DNA of 64,000 bases from Paraburkholderia sp. GTDB lineage: Bacteria; Pseudomonadota; Gammaproteobacteria; Burkholderiales; Burkholderiaceae. Each line of letters opens with the position of its first letter. Position 1 is the stretch's first letter. Of the stretch, positions 17,049 to 25,354 are shown piece by piece. The translations under genes and the position numbers were made by a program. Below the pieces are notes generated by a model that searched no databases, was not told the DNA's origin, and saw only the letters and a list, made by a program, of their open reading frames with translations. The stretch is taken from contig NZ_JAPWKB010000006.1 of assembly GCF_028283785.1 (NCBI RefSeq), forward strand, positions 62,001 through 126,000. Reading direction: 5' to 3'.

Positions 17049-17618
17049 ATGAACCGGGGATTTAGTTTGAAAATGACTTTAAGCGCGCTTGCGACGTGGA
17101 TCGCATGCGCAGGCAGTATTGCAGGTCTGGCAGGATGCGCGACCAACGATCAGGGCCTGCTCGTTGTCGATCCGAACAAGGTCACGGCAGTCGTCGCGGC
17201 CGTGCTGGCACCGCCGCCGCCCGTAATCGTCGAGACCGCTTACCAGCCGGTCCCGACCGACGTATACGTCGCGGGTATCGCAGATCGTGACGTGGTGTTT
17301 ATCGGCGGCGATACGTTTATCTGGGTTGTCGGGCCGAACGGCCAACGCCATCGTCAGTTCTACGCCCACGGCGATCATCGCTCGGACGTGTTCCATCGAC
17401 GCGATCAACTGCATTCGGTGATGGCGGAACATGGTGGCCATTTGCCGGAACACGCAATTGCCGCGCATGATGCGGGCGGTCATGCGGGTGGTGCGGAACA
17501 CGGCGGCATGAACGGCGATCATCACGCAATGGCGGGCAATGCGCCTGGCGCGCATGGCGCGGCACCCGGCAAGAGTGCACCGCCGGCGAAGTCCGACAAG
17601 AAAGAAAAGAAGACCTGA
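17049..17618 (+). CDS. His-rich lipoprotein of unknown function
   Basis: A 189-aa predicted lipoprotein. The signal sequence ends in the lipobox LAGC with Cys30 as the lipidated residue. The mature part has a small conserved-looking segment (VVDPNKVTAVVAAVLAPPPP, VFIGGDTFIWVVGPNG) followed by ~80 residues with at least 14 His plus Gly/Ala (for example AHDAGGHAGGAEHGG) and a Lys-rich tail. Such a tail may bind Zn, Ni or Cu; that is inference. The start at 17049 is chosen because it adds the positive residues a signal peptide needs; an in-frame ATG at 17073 lacks them. No partner genes are visible. Confidence 0.7.
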   Translation: MNRGFSLKMTLSALATWIACAGSIAGLAGCATNDQGLLVVDPNKVTAVVAAVLAPPPPVIVETAYQPVPTDVYVAGIADRDVVFIGGDTFIWVVGPNGQRHRQFYAHGDHRSDVFHRRDQLHSVMAEHGGHLPEHAIAAHDAGGHAGGAEHGGMNGDHHAMAGNAPGAHGAAPGKSAPPAKSDKKEKKT

Positions 17619-17711
17619 AGCCAGCACGCGCATGCACTGACGTGACGGGTTGACTCAACCGCATGACAGCGCATGCAATCGTGCAAGGCTGGATATCGTT
17701 GGGTGGCACAC

Positions 17712-17745
17712 AGGGCCGGGAATGCATCCCCGGCCCTTTGTTTTG
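17712..17745. terminator. Terminator hairpin between convergent genes
   Basis: AGGGCCGGG (17712-17720) pairs with CCCGGCCCT (17729-17737), followed by TTGTTTTG. It lies between the His-rich lipoprotein gene and the convergent lactonase gene. Confidence 0.85.
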
Positions 17746-17753
17746 TGTGTCGT

Positions 17754-18845
17754 TTAATCGAACTTGACCGTCGTGACCCAATTCGGATTCTTGCCGGTTT
17801 CGTACTGACCGGACGCCTTGAGTGCGCCGCTCGCCGGATCGATCCGGTAAGCGCTCAGATGGTTCGACAACTGTCCGACTGCGAACAGATAATGCCCGGA
17901 CGGATCGATATCGAAACCGCGTGGCTGCGTTTCCGTGGCCCATGTGCCGATGCGCGTCAGCTTGCCAGAGTGTGCCTCGACGCTAAAGCCGTTCAGCGTG
18001 CTCGAAGTGCGCTCGGACGTATAGAGGAAGCGGCCGTCCGGCGTCAGATGAAGATCCGCGCCCCACGGTTTGCGCGTACCGAAGTCGGGCGGCACGATCG
18101 AGACGGTCTGGATGGGCTTGACGGTGTCGGTCGATTGATCGAATGCGAGAACGTGCAGCTTGCCGTCGAGTTCATCGATCAGGTAAACGCGCTTGCCGTC
18201 GGCAGAAAACACGAAGTGACGCGGACCGGAATTGGCCGGCAAGCGATAACCCGGTGCGGCGTCCTGAGTCAACTCGCCGGTCGATGCGTCGAACTTGAAG
18301 CGCAACCACACGTCGGAACCGAGCACCGATGCGAACACGTAGCGGTTATCGGGCGCGCTGCGGATCGCGTGGGCCATCGGGCCGGTCGGAAACGTCTGGT
18401 ACGCGTCGCGGGCAATGCCCGTTGCGTCTATGTGGCTCGCGGACAGCATGTTGCCGCCATACGACGCGCCGAACAGATAGCGGCCGGTGTTATCGACCGA
18501 CAGATACGCCATGCTTTCCGGCAGCGGTGCGGAACCGAGCGGAATCAACTGACCGTCGAGCGGATTGATCGCAAGGCTCAGCACGCGGTACGGCTTCGAA
18601 CGCAATCCCGCATACAGATGATGGTGATCCGGCGACAGCGCCATTGGCATAGCCGTGCCGCCGACGTGCAAGGTCTGGATCGGCGTCAGCGTGCCGTTGC
18701 CGTCGTCGAGCTGGAATGCGGAGATGTCTTCGCTATCGGCATTGGAGACGTAGACGAAAGTCTTTGCGTGAGCGGTCGAGGCGAGTGTGCCGAGTGCGAC
18801 GGCGCCTGCCGCCAGCGCGTGGCGGAGCCGGATTGAGTGGTTCAT
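17754..18845 (-). CDS. Exported lactonase-family beta-propeller protein (Pgl-like)
   Basis: A 363-aa seven-bladed propeller of the lactonase family that includes 6-phosphogluconolactonase of E. coli. It starts with a Sec signal peptide (MNHSIRLRHALAAGAVALGT, cleavage near STAHA-K), so unlike E. coli Pgl it should act in the periplasm. Repeated blade motifs are TFVYVSNADSEDISAF, LYAGLRSKPY, GRYLFGASYGG, RHFVFSADGKRVYL and GRFLYTSERTSSTLNGF. A free-sugar lactone is a more likely substrate than a phosphorylated one, given the location. No neighbouring sugar dehydrogenase is seen. Confidence 0.82.
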   Translation of the reverse strand: MNHSIRLRHALAAGAVALGTLASTAHAKTFVYVSNADSEDISAFQLDDGNGTLTPIQTLHVGGTAMPMALSPDHHHLYAGLRSKPYRVLSLAINPLDGQLIPLGSAPLPESMAYLSVDNTGRYLFGASYGGNMLSASHIDATGIARDAYQTFPTGPMAHAIRSAPDNRYVFASVLGSDVWLRFKFDASTGELTQDAAPGYRLPANSGPRHFVFSADGKRVYLIDELDGKLHVLAFDQSTDTVKPIQTVSIVPPDFGTRKPWGADLHLTPDGRFLYTSERTSSTLNGFSVEAHSGKLTRIGTWATETQPRGFDIDPSGHYLFAVGQLSNHLSAYRIDPASGALKASGQYETGKNPNWVTTVKFD

Positions 18846-19056
18846 TGGCGGTGTCTTATCGTTGTCGTCGGTGCATCCAGCGCGGCTGAATGGCAGTTTT
18901 TGTCGTTAGTCATCATATAACATATTGCGACGTATTGTCGCGGTTGACGCCGATATTGCGGACTTTTAGCGTCTGACGAAACGACTGGTTCGCCGAGTTA
19001 AAGATAAGACGTCGTATAACAAAACCGCTGCCGGCAACCGGCACTTCCGCAGCACC

Positions 19057-19950
19057 TCAACCGCCGAACAGTTCGCTGCGCGCGGCGCTCATGATCGACG
19101 CAATCGCCGGATGGCTGATGCGGCGCTCGATCGAAATGGCGAAAAACTCTTCGACGATCGTGTCGATCTGGCCGACTTCGATCAGCGCATGTTCGCGTTT
19201 CAGTTGTGCGGCCAGCACGCCGGGCGCGAACAGCACGCCGCGTCCCTCGCGACCGAACGCGAGCGTCAACGCGCTGTCGTCGAATTCACCGACGATACGC
19301 GGCCCGATGCTGCGCGACTTCAACCAGTGATCGAGCTTCCTGCGCACAGCGGATTCAGTGCCGGGCAAGAGCGTGGGCATTTCGTCGAGCGATGCCGGGA
19401 AATTGCTTTTAGCCCTTGCAGCAAGTGCTTTCGGCGCAAAACAACTGAGCGTCGAGCGGCCGAGCGAATGGTTGAACGCCTTCACGTTCACGTCGGACGG
19501 AATCGGCGCATCGGCGATGATCAGGTCGAGCCGATGCACCGCCAGTTGCGAAAGCAACGAATGCAGTTTGCCTTCCTGACAGATCAGGCGCAGCGAGTCG
19601 GACTGATTCAGCGCCGGTTCGAGCAGTCGATACGCAACCGTTTTCGGCACCGAATCGGCAATGCCGACGCGCAATTGCGTTTGCGCGACTTCCTGCTCGC
19701 GTCGAACCGCGCTTTCCAGTTCCGCACCGAGCGAAAAGATCTCGTCGGCATAGTCGAGCGCGAGACGACCGGCGTCGGTCACTTCGAGATTCCGGCCGCT
19801 TTTCCGGAAGAGCTTCTTGTCGAGCGCGTCTTCGAGCAGCTTGATCTGACCGCTCAGCGTTTGCGGCGTGATGTGCAATTGCGTGCCCGCACGCACCAGG
19901 CTGCCGGCACGAGCCGCGACCCAGAAATAGTACAGATGCTTGAAGTTCAC
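19057..19950 (-). CDS. nhaR: NhaR-type LysR-family regulator
   Basis: A 297-aa LysR-type activator. Residues 1-65 form the winged helix (MNFKHLYYFWVAARAGSLVR, LHITPQTLSGQIKLLED); the MNFKHLYYFWVVA-like start is the hallmark of the NhaR subgroup, which responds to Na+ in E. coli. The effector domain follows. It starts with GTG at 19950 behind a GGGAG ribosome site. No nhaA antiporter gene is adjacent; a CBS-domain protein gene is divergent with 150 bp between them. The target is therefore open. Confidence 0.85.
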   Translation of the reverse strand: MNFKHLYYFWVAARAGSLVRAGTQLHITPQTLSGQIKLLEDALDKKLFRKSGRNLEVTDAGRLALDYADEIFSLGAELESAVRREQEVAQTQLRVGIADSVPKTVAYRLLEPALNQSDSLRLICQEGKLHSLLSQLAVHRLDLIIADAPIPSDVNVKAFNHSLGRSTLSCFAPKALAARAKSNFPASLDEMPTLLPGTESAVRRKLDHWLKSRSIGPRIVGEFDDSALTLAFGREGRGVLFAPGVLAAQLKREHALIEVGQIDTIVEEFFAISIERRISHPAIASIMSAARSELFGG

Positions 19951-20100
19951 ACGCGCTCCCGGGTGCCGTCGATCATTCGGTTTTTTCGAATCGATTGCAT
20001 CGAAAATACGAGTTTTATATCACGGGCAGGTCCGCTACATTGAGTCATGTCGTAGGCGTTTTGAAAGAAACGAGCGACACCTTCACACTGGAGATCGACG

Positions 20101-20589
20101 ATGACCACCGTAGCGCAACTCTTGAAATCGAAAGCCGACAGCGCGTTTCATACTATCGACGCAGCCGCGAGCGTGTTCGAAGCCATTGCTTCGATGTCGC
20201 GCAACGGTATCGGCGCGCTGGTCGTCACGCGCGGTGCGGAGGTGTGCGGGATCGTCACGGAGCGCGACTATGCGCGCAAGGTGATCTTGCAGGACAGGTC
20301 GTCGCGCAGCACGCAAGTGGACGAAATCATGTCGCGCGCGGTGCGCTATGTGAATCCGCAGCAGACGTCCGACGAATGCATGGCGTTGATGGCGGCGCAT
20401 CACATCCGTTATCTGCCGGTGATCGAGCGTGGCGTACTGGTCGGGTTGGTGTCGATCGGCGATCTGGTGAAGAACCTGATCGCGGAGCAACAGTTCGCGA
20501 TCGATCAACTGGAGTTCTACGTGCACGGCGAGATGCAGGCGACGAGGTCGAGCTCACATGCCGCCGGTCGCGCGATCGCGCTTGCATAA
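20101..20589 (+). CDS. CBS-domain-pair protein
   Basis: A 162-aa cytoplasmic protein made of two CBS motifs: residues ~8-65 (FHTIDAAASVFEAIASMSRN, GIVTERDYARKVILQ) and ~75-130 (VNPQQTSDECMALMAAHHIR, GLVSIGDLVKNLI). CBS pairs bind adenosine nucleotides or S-adenosylmethionine and act as energy sensors. No catalytic domain is attached. It is a common stand-alone form in Burkholderiaceae. Divergent from the nhaR-like gene, convergent with a LysR gene. Confidence 0.85.
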   Translation: MTTVAQLLKSKADSAFHTIDAAASVFEAIASMSRNGIGALVVTRGAEVCGIVTERDYARKVILQDRSSRSTQVDEIMSRAVRYVNPQQTSDECMALMAAHHIRYLPVIERGVLVGLVSIGDLVKNLIAEQQFAIDQLEFYVHGEMQATRSSSHAAGRAIALA

Positions 20590-20608
20590 GCTGACGCGTT
20601 CACCCGTC

Positions 20609-20642
20609 CACGCGCGGCGCGCCCGCAGGTTCGCCGCGCGTG
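20609..20642. terminator. GC-rich hairpin between convergent genes
   Basis: CACGCGCGGCG (20609-20619) pairs exactly with CGCCGCGCGTG (20632-20642). It lacks a T-tract, so it may be a weak or Rho-assisted terminator between the CBS gene and the convergent LysR gene. Confidence 0.5.
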
Positions 20643-20652
20643 CGATCTGGGC

Positions 20653-21618
20653 TTAACCGGCTCGCTCCGCGTCGTCCGGTTTCGCGTGCTTTTTCGGGCG
20701 CGCGCCGGCACGCTGAAACAGGCCGCTGAATTCGGTGCCGGCGTCGCGGATCAGTCCGATCAACGTCGTCGCCATCGTCGTCATCAGGTCGATATCGCGG
20801 CAGATCAGGCCGATCGTCATATCGGGCAAGGGCTCGTGCAGCGCGATCTTGCGCAGACGCGTGCGGTACTCCGGCATATGAAACGGCAACTCGGACCACA
20901 GGCTGACGACGTCGGTTGTAGTGGCCATTTCCGCATACAGCGACGTGGACGTGCAGCGTAAAACGTGTTTTGGCGGCGCGATGTCCTGCACGCTGAACAT
21001 CGAACCGATCAGGCTCGTCGTGTCGTCGAGCGCGTCCCAGCTCAGCCAGCGCGCGTCCGTAAGTGTCCTGAGCGAGCGCGCGCCGCGCATCGGATGATCT
21101 TTGCGCACGGCGAGCGTGGTCGGAACCGTATAAAGCGTTTCCCAATAGAAGCGCGTGTCGCTGGGTTGTCCGATTCGCGAAACGAGGCCGAAATCCAGCG
21201 ATCCATCCGCGAGACCTTCCTGAATCTGCGCGGGCCGCAACTCGAATACGTTGACGTTGACTTGCGGGTAGTCGCCGGAAAATGCGCGCAATGCAGCGGC
21301 GAACGGCCCGGTGGACGACACCGGCGTCACGCCGACGGTGACCGTGCCGCGCGCCACTCCGAGCAAGGTCGCGATATCTTCGTGCGCATGCCGCAATTCC
21401 TGCTCGATTGCGCGTGCATGCCGGATCAGGCTTTGACCGTACGGCGTCAGTTGCGCGCCTTTCGCCGAGCGCACGAACAAGGGCGCGCCGAGTTCGGTTT
21501 CGAGATCGGACAGCGACTTGCTGACGGCCGGCTGCGTGATATGCAATGCACGTGACGCCTCGTGAATGCTGCCGTTTTCAGCGACGGCGATCAGTGAGCG
21601 AAGCTGATGAAGTTTCAT
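20653..21618 (-). CDS. LysR-family transcriptional regulator
   Basis: A 321-aa LysR-type regulator. Winged helix at residues 1-62 (MKLHQLRSLIAVAENGSIHE, LHITQPAVSKSLSDLE) and a periplasmic-binding-protein-like effector domain (VTVGVTPVSSTGPFAAALRA, LDFGLVSRIGQP). The tail after residue ~295 is short and basic. Its start lies 216 bp from the divergent dcp start, so it may control dcp, but LysR genes often act elsewhere. Inducer unknown. Confidence 0.84.
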   Translation of the reverse strand: MKLHQLRSLIAVAENGSIHEASRALHITQPAVSKSLSDLETELGAPLFVRSAKGAQLTPYGQSLIRHARAIEQELRHAHEDIATLLGVARGTVTVGVTPVSSTGPFAAALRAFSGDYPQVNVNVFELRPAQIQEGLADGSLDFGLVSRIGQPSDTRFYWETLYTVPTTLAVRKDHPMRGARSLRTLTDARWLSWDALDDTTSLIGSMFSVQDIAPPKHVLRCTSTSLYAEMATTTDVVSLWSELPFHMPEYRTRLRKIALHEPLPDMTIGLICRDIDLMTTMATTLIGLIRDAGTEFSGLFQRAGARPKKHAKPDDAERAG

Positions 21619-21834
21619 GGTCGATCCACTCGAAGATGCGCGAGCCGCTCGCCGCGCAGGCTCCAGTGTGGAGATAAAAAATATTGATTGCTATAGAAAC
21701 GACTGGTTTTCATACGGTCGATCGCGCAAGTGGATCAAGTCACAGGCACCGCGTTGTTTCGACGGCACCGGGCTATTCTGGTCTGCCGTATCATGTTCGA
21801 TCCTCCACGCTGACCGCCCACGAGGCGGATCGAC

Positions 21835-23883
21835 ATGACCGATACCACCGGATCGACCAATCCGCTGTTGCAAGACTGGCAGACCCCGTACCAGTTGCCG
21901 CCGTTCGCGCAGATCGAGCCCGCGCACTTCGCGCCGGCTTTCGCAGTCGCATTCGACGCCCATCTCGCGGAGATCGACGCGCTTGCCGCGAATGCCGCCG
22001 CGCCGGATTTCGGCAACACGGTCGCTGGGTTCGATGCGAGCGGCGCACTGCTGGATCGCGTGCGTCTGACCTTCGAGAATCTCTGCGCGTCGGCGTCGCC
22101 GCCCGCGTTGCAGGCGGTCGAGCGCGAGATGGCGCCGTTGCTCGCCGCGCACGACAGCAAGGTGTCGATGCATGCCGGTTTCTTCGCGCGTCTGAATGCG
22201 GTGTACGGGCAGAAGGACACACTTGGTTTGACCGAGGAGCAGGGTCGTCTGCTAGATCGTCTTCACACCGATTTCGTCCGGACCGGCGCAACGCTGCAAG
22301 GCGACGCGCGCGATCGTTTCGCCGCGATCGCCGAGCGTCTCGCGAATCTTCATACCCAGTTCGCGCAAAACATTCTCGCCGACGAATCGAGCTACCAGTT
22401 ACCGCTGACGGGCGAAGCCGACCTCGCCGGTTTGCCGGATTTTCTGCGGAGTGCCACGCGTAGCGCCGCGCAGGAGCGGGGCGTCGATGGCTATGTGATC
22501 ACGTTGTCGCGTTCGCTGGTCGAGCCGTTTCTGACGTGGTCCACGCGTCGCGATCTGCGCGAACGTGCGTGGCGCGCGTGGACGGGGCGCGGTGAATCGG
22601 CCGCACGTGATAACCGTCCGCTGGCCGCGCAGATTCTCGCGTTGCGTCAGGAGCAGGCGCAGTTGCTCGGCTATGACAGTTTCGCGGATTACGCGCTTGC
22701 CGACCGGATGGCCGCGACGCCGTCGGCGGTGTACGACTTGCTGAGTCAGGTGTGGGAACCGGCGAAGGCCAGCGCCGAACGCGAACGCCAGGCACTCGCC
22801 GCGCAAGCCGTCGAGATCGGCGAACCGGGCGATATCGAACCGTGGGACTGGTATTACCTGTCCGAGAAAGTGCGCGCGGCCCGCTACGCGCTCGACGATG
22901 CCGAAGTCAAACCGTACTTCAGCCTCGACGCGATGCTGGGCGCGATGTTCGATTGTGCCGAGCGTCTGTTCGGCGTGCGCTTCGTCGAGCAGACCGGCGT
23001 GCCGCTTTATCACCCCGACGTGCGTGTCTGGGAAGTGCGTCGCGGCGACCGGCTGGCCGGCGTTTTTCTCGGCGACAACTACGCGCGACCGAACAAGCAG
23101 GGCGGCGCGTGGATGCACGTGTATCGCAAGCAGACCCGCAACGGCGGCGACGTGATTCCGGTGGTCGTCAATAACAACAACTTCGCGCGCGGCGGCAATG
23201 GCGCAACCTTGTTGAGTTTCGACGACGTGCGCACGCTGTTCCATGAATTCGGCCACGGTCTGCACGGCTTGCTGTCGAACGTGAACTACACGCGTCTATC
23301 CGGCACGTTCGTGCCGCAGGACTACGTGGAGTTGCCGTCGCAATTGCTGGAGAACTGGGCGACGGTCCCGGAAGTGCTGGCGAAGCATGCGCGTCACGTG
23401 ACGACGGGCGAGCCGATTCCGGCTGCGCTGATCGAGCGGATTCGCGCATCGCAAACCTTCAATCAGGGCTTTTCGACGGTGGCGTATACGTCGTCGACGT
23501 TGATCGATATGGCGCTGCATCTGCAGAAAGACGCGGCGAATATCGACATCGCGCGGTTCGAGGCCGACGAGTGCAAGCGCCTGGGCGTACCGCGCGAAGT
23601 CGGCATGCGGCATCGCTTGCCGCACTTCGGGCATATCTTCGGCAGCGCGTATTACGCGGCCGGATATTACGTCTACATGTGGGCGGAAGTGCTCGAAGCC
23701 GAAGCGTTCGATGCGTTCGAAGAAGCGGGTAACGCGTTCGATCCCGCGCTTGCCGACAAGCTGCAACGCTACGTCTATAGCGCCGGCGACAGCCGCGATC
23801 AGCGCACCGCATTCCGCGCATTTCGCGGACGCGATCCGCAAGCCGCGCCGATGTTGCGCAAGCGTGGATTGCTCGCGGGCTAA
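21835..23883 (+). CDS. dcp: Peptidyl-dipeptidase Dcp (M3 metallopeptidase)
   Basis: Removes dipeptides from the C-terminus of peptides; zinc-dependent. The zinc motif HEFGH starts at residue 470 (TLFHEFGHGLHGLL), with the downstream Glu in YVELPSQLLENWAT. At 682 aa the length equals E. coli Dcp. The N-terminus (NPLLQDWQTPYQLPPFAQIE), the YHPDVRVWEV block and the C-terminal MLRKRGLLAG follow Dcp more closely than oligopeptidase A. No signal peptide, so cytoplasmic. ATG 21835 has GAGGCGGA upstream. It converges with the small double-glycine-leader gene across a shared terminator. Confidence 0.92.
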   Translation: MTDTTGSTNPLLQDWQTPYQLPPFAQIEPAHFAPAFAVAFDAHLAEIDALAANAAAPDFGNTVAGFDASGALLDRVRLTFENLCASASPPALQAVEREMAPLLAAHDSKVSMHAGFFARLNAVYGQKDTLGLTEEQGRLLDRLHTDFVRTGATLQGDARDRFAAIAERLANLHTQFAQNILADESSYQLPLTGEADLAGLPDFLRSATRSAAQERGVDGYVITLSRSLVEPFLTWSTRRDLRERAWRAWTGRGESAARDNRPLAAQILALRQEQAQLLGYDSFADYALADRMAATPSAVYDLLSQVWEPAKASAERERQALAAQAVEIGEPGDIEPWDWYYLSEKVRAARYALDDAEVKPYFSLDAMLGAMFDCAERLFGVRFVEQTGVPLYHPDVRVWEVRRGDRLAGVFLGDNYARPNKQGGAWMHVYRKQTRNGGDVIPVVVNNNNFARGGNGATLLSFDDVRTLFHEFGHGLHGLLSNVNYTRLSGTFVPQDYVELPSQLLENWATVPEVLAKHARHVTTGEPIPAALIERIRASQTFNQGFSTVAYTSSTLIDMALHLQKDAANIDIARFEADECKRLGVPREVGMRHRLPHFGHIFGSAYYAAGYYVYMWAEVLEAEAFDAFEEAGNAFDPALADKLQRYVYSAGDSRDQRTAFRAFRGRDPQAAPMLRKRGLLAG

Positions 23884-23910
23884 CGTCTGACCGCTCGCGG
23901 CAGACGACAG

Positions 23911-23938
23911 AAACCGGCGGCGCATGCGTCGCCGGTTT
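23911..23938. terminator. Bidirectional terminator between dcp and the small leader-peptide gene
   Basis: AAACCGGCG (23911-23919) pairs with CGCCGGTTT (23930-23938). Located in the 67-bp gap between two convergent stop codons. Confidence 0.85.
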
Positions 23939-23950
23939 GTCGTTTACGGC

Positions 23951-24208
23951 TCACACCAGGCGTGGATCAGGACTCGAATACGGCTTGATGATCGGCGGCG
24001 ACGATGTCGGTCCGCAGTGAACCGGCACGATCGGAAAGTAGTCGCTGAACTTCGGCACCGTCGGCATTGCCGGAAATGGCGGCACCACCGGATTGGGGTT
24101 GGTGGCGTTGTAGTTGAGCGGGACGGCTTCACCACCGCGGATGGATTTCAGGGCCTTGCGGTCGAGCGCGTCGGCATGAGGCAGATCGTGGACTTGTACA
24201 ACGTGCAT
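23951..24208 (-). CDS. Small protein with double-glycine leader and Pro-rich core
   Basis: An 85-aa protein starting at ATG 24208 with a well-spaced GGGAGA ribosome site. Residues 1-26 (MHVVQVHDLP, then ALDRKALKSIRGG) have the form of a double-glycine leader of bacteriocin- or RiPP-type precursors: a hydrophobic/acidic stretch, an LDR-x-AL element and terminal GG at 25-26. The 59 residues behind it are very rich in Pro (16) with a single Cys and several Asn/Tyr. No C39 peptidase transporter or modification enzyme is encoded nearby. Whether it is cleaved or exported is unknown. The frame can be extended upstream to 24460, but that part has poor codon use and no ribosome site. Confidence 0.6.
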   Translation of the reverse strand: MHVVQVHDLPHADALDRKALKSIRGGEAVPLNYNATNPNPVVPPFPAMPTVPKFSDYFPIVPVHCGPTSSPPIIKPYSSPDPRLV

Positions 24209-24574
24209 GATGATTCTCCCGGCAATGGATAGGTAACGAGCGCTCGGCGACGCCGGGCTCATCCAACGAATTGCACGCACCATGCCAGTCGCGCGAAGGC
24301 TTGCTGGGTGCGGGCTCGTGACCTGCGTCGGGTGCCTGGACCCGTTACCTGACGGGAGTGCACCATCCGCATTCGTTGCTTGTGTTGGAACGCTGCCGAC
24401 ATACGGTGCTTCAGGCGAGCTGCTATCCGGACGGATCGACGCGCGGCTTTTCGATGCCATTGGGCAGTCGCCTGAACGGGGCAGTCGCTCGATCGAATCA
24501 TGTGGGCGTACCGTAAGCGCACATTGCTAATCTGCATTGTTCCCTCGCCGATCCACTCAACGCAGAGATAAGTG
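24209..24574. other. 366-bp spacer without a credible gene
   Basis: Short frames on both strands here have no good start signals and read as Arg/Ser-rich nonsense. The sequence is less GC-biased than its surroundings and continues into the GNAT gene of similar composition. It should contain the promoters of the divergent leader-peptide and GNAT genes; I see no clear operator. Confidence 0.5.
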
Positions 24575-25135
24575 ATGATCTCCAGAAACATCCGCCGGGC
24601 AACCGCAGAAGATGTAGCGGTAATTACACAAATCCGGAACGACGCGCACGCAAAGAAGGTCACCTACGGTGACTATGCGTGGGGCAGGGAAGGGGAAGGA
24701 TTTTCGGAACGATGGGTGCTAAACAGTCTGTCACGAAGAGCTGTCTATGTTGTCGAGCAGGACGGCTTACCGGTCGGCACGTTCTCTCTGGATTGGAGCG
24801 ATGATGCGTACCGGGGGCCGCAAGAGCCGGTCGGGGGCTACGTGCATGGCCTTTCCGTACGAAAAGGCTTTAACGGCCTTGGGCTTGGCAGTTTCATGAT
24901 TAGTTGGTGCGCCAATCAGGTAATCACGCAGAAAAGACGTTTTATTCGGCTTGGGTGTGATGCGAGAAACGCGAGGCTGTGCGCCTATTATGAGTCGCTC
25001 GGTTTTATCCGGGTAGGCGTCGCGCCCATGCCCGAGCACGGCGACTATAGAGAGTCGCTGTACGAGAAACCGCTGGTAATACGTGACCCGAAAGTCGAAG
25101 GGGAAAACGATAAATACCAAGGCGACTCAGAATAA
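24575..25135 (+). CDS. GNAT-family N-acetyltransferase
   Basis: A 186-aa acetyltransferase using acetyl-CoA. The GNAT core is visible: start IRRATAEDVAVITQIRNDAH, beta-strand VYVVEQDGLPVGTFSLDW, the acetyl-CoA loop around SVRKGFNGLGLGSFMISW and the C-terminal LGCDARNARLCAYYESLGFI. The target amine cannot be told. Base composition is clearly less GC-rich and codon choice less biased than in the flanking genes (for example AGA, ATA and TTA codons), a sign of recent acquisition. ATG 24575 is preferred; the overlapping GTG at 24572 is also possible. No antitoxin-like partner was seen. Confidence 0.82.
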   Translation: MISRNIRRATAEDVAVITQIRNDAHAKKVTYGDYAWGREGEGFSERWVLNSLSRRAVYVVEQDGLPVGTFSLDWSDDAYRGPQEPVGGYVHGLSVRKGFNGLGLGSFMISWCANQVITQKRRFIRLGCDARNARLCAYYESLGFIRVGVAPMPEHGDYRESLYEKPLVIRDPKVEGENDKYQGDSE

Positions 25136-25281
25136 CGAGGAATAGCCCCGTTTCGCCGTCGCTCCCACGCTTTTCCTTCCCGCCACCTTACAACCCACGC
25201 GGTTGCACCCCTCTCTTCATCAGGTAATACCCTAGGATGGCTTCCACCGCCGTCGCGGCTCTGCTATAAATCCGTCCCCAA

Positions 25282-25301
25282 GCTGATTACGTTTTAGCAG
25301 C
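25282..25301. promoter_or_regulatory. Candidate Cra/LacI-type operator in the rbs promoter region
   Basis: GCTGATTACGTTTTAGCAGC has 4-bp perfect outer arms (GCTG/CAGC) around an imperfect centre and resembles the GCTGAAxCG-type sites of Cra/FruR. It lies 54 bp before the rbsK start, fitting the FruR-type regulator encoded at the operon's end. Imperfect match, so tentative. Confidence 0.35.
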
Positions 25302-25310
25302 GTTTAAATT

Positions 25311-25333
25311 GATCTCGTGCCGATAACGAGATC
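25311..25333. promoter_or_regulatory. Perfect 8-bp inverted repeat before rbsK
   Basis: GATCTCGT (25311-25318) and ACGAGATC (25326-25333) flank seven bases, ending 21 bp before the rbsK ATG and upstream of its GAGAGGAAG ribosome site. It could be an operator or an mRNA hairpin in the leader. Confidence 0.4.
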
Positions 25334-25354
25334 ATGCCGTCGAGAGGAAGCCGT

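Noticed and set aside
24575-25135. GNAT gene as the toxin of a toxin-antitoxin pair
   Set aside because: No short RHH-type antitoxin gene is found directly before or after it.
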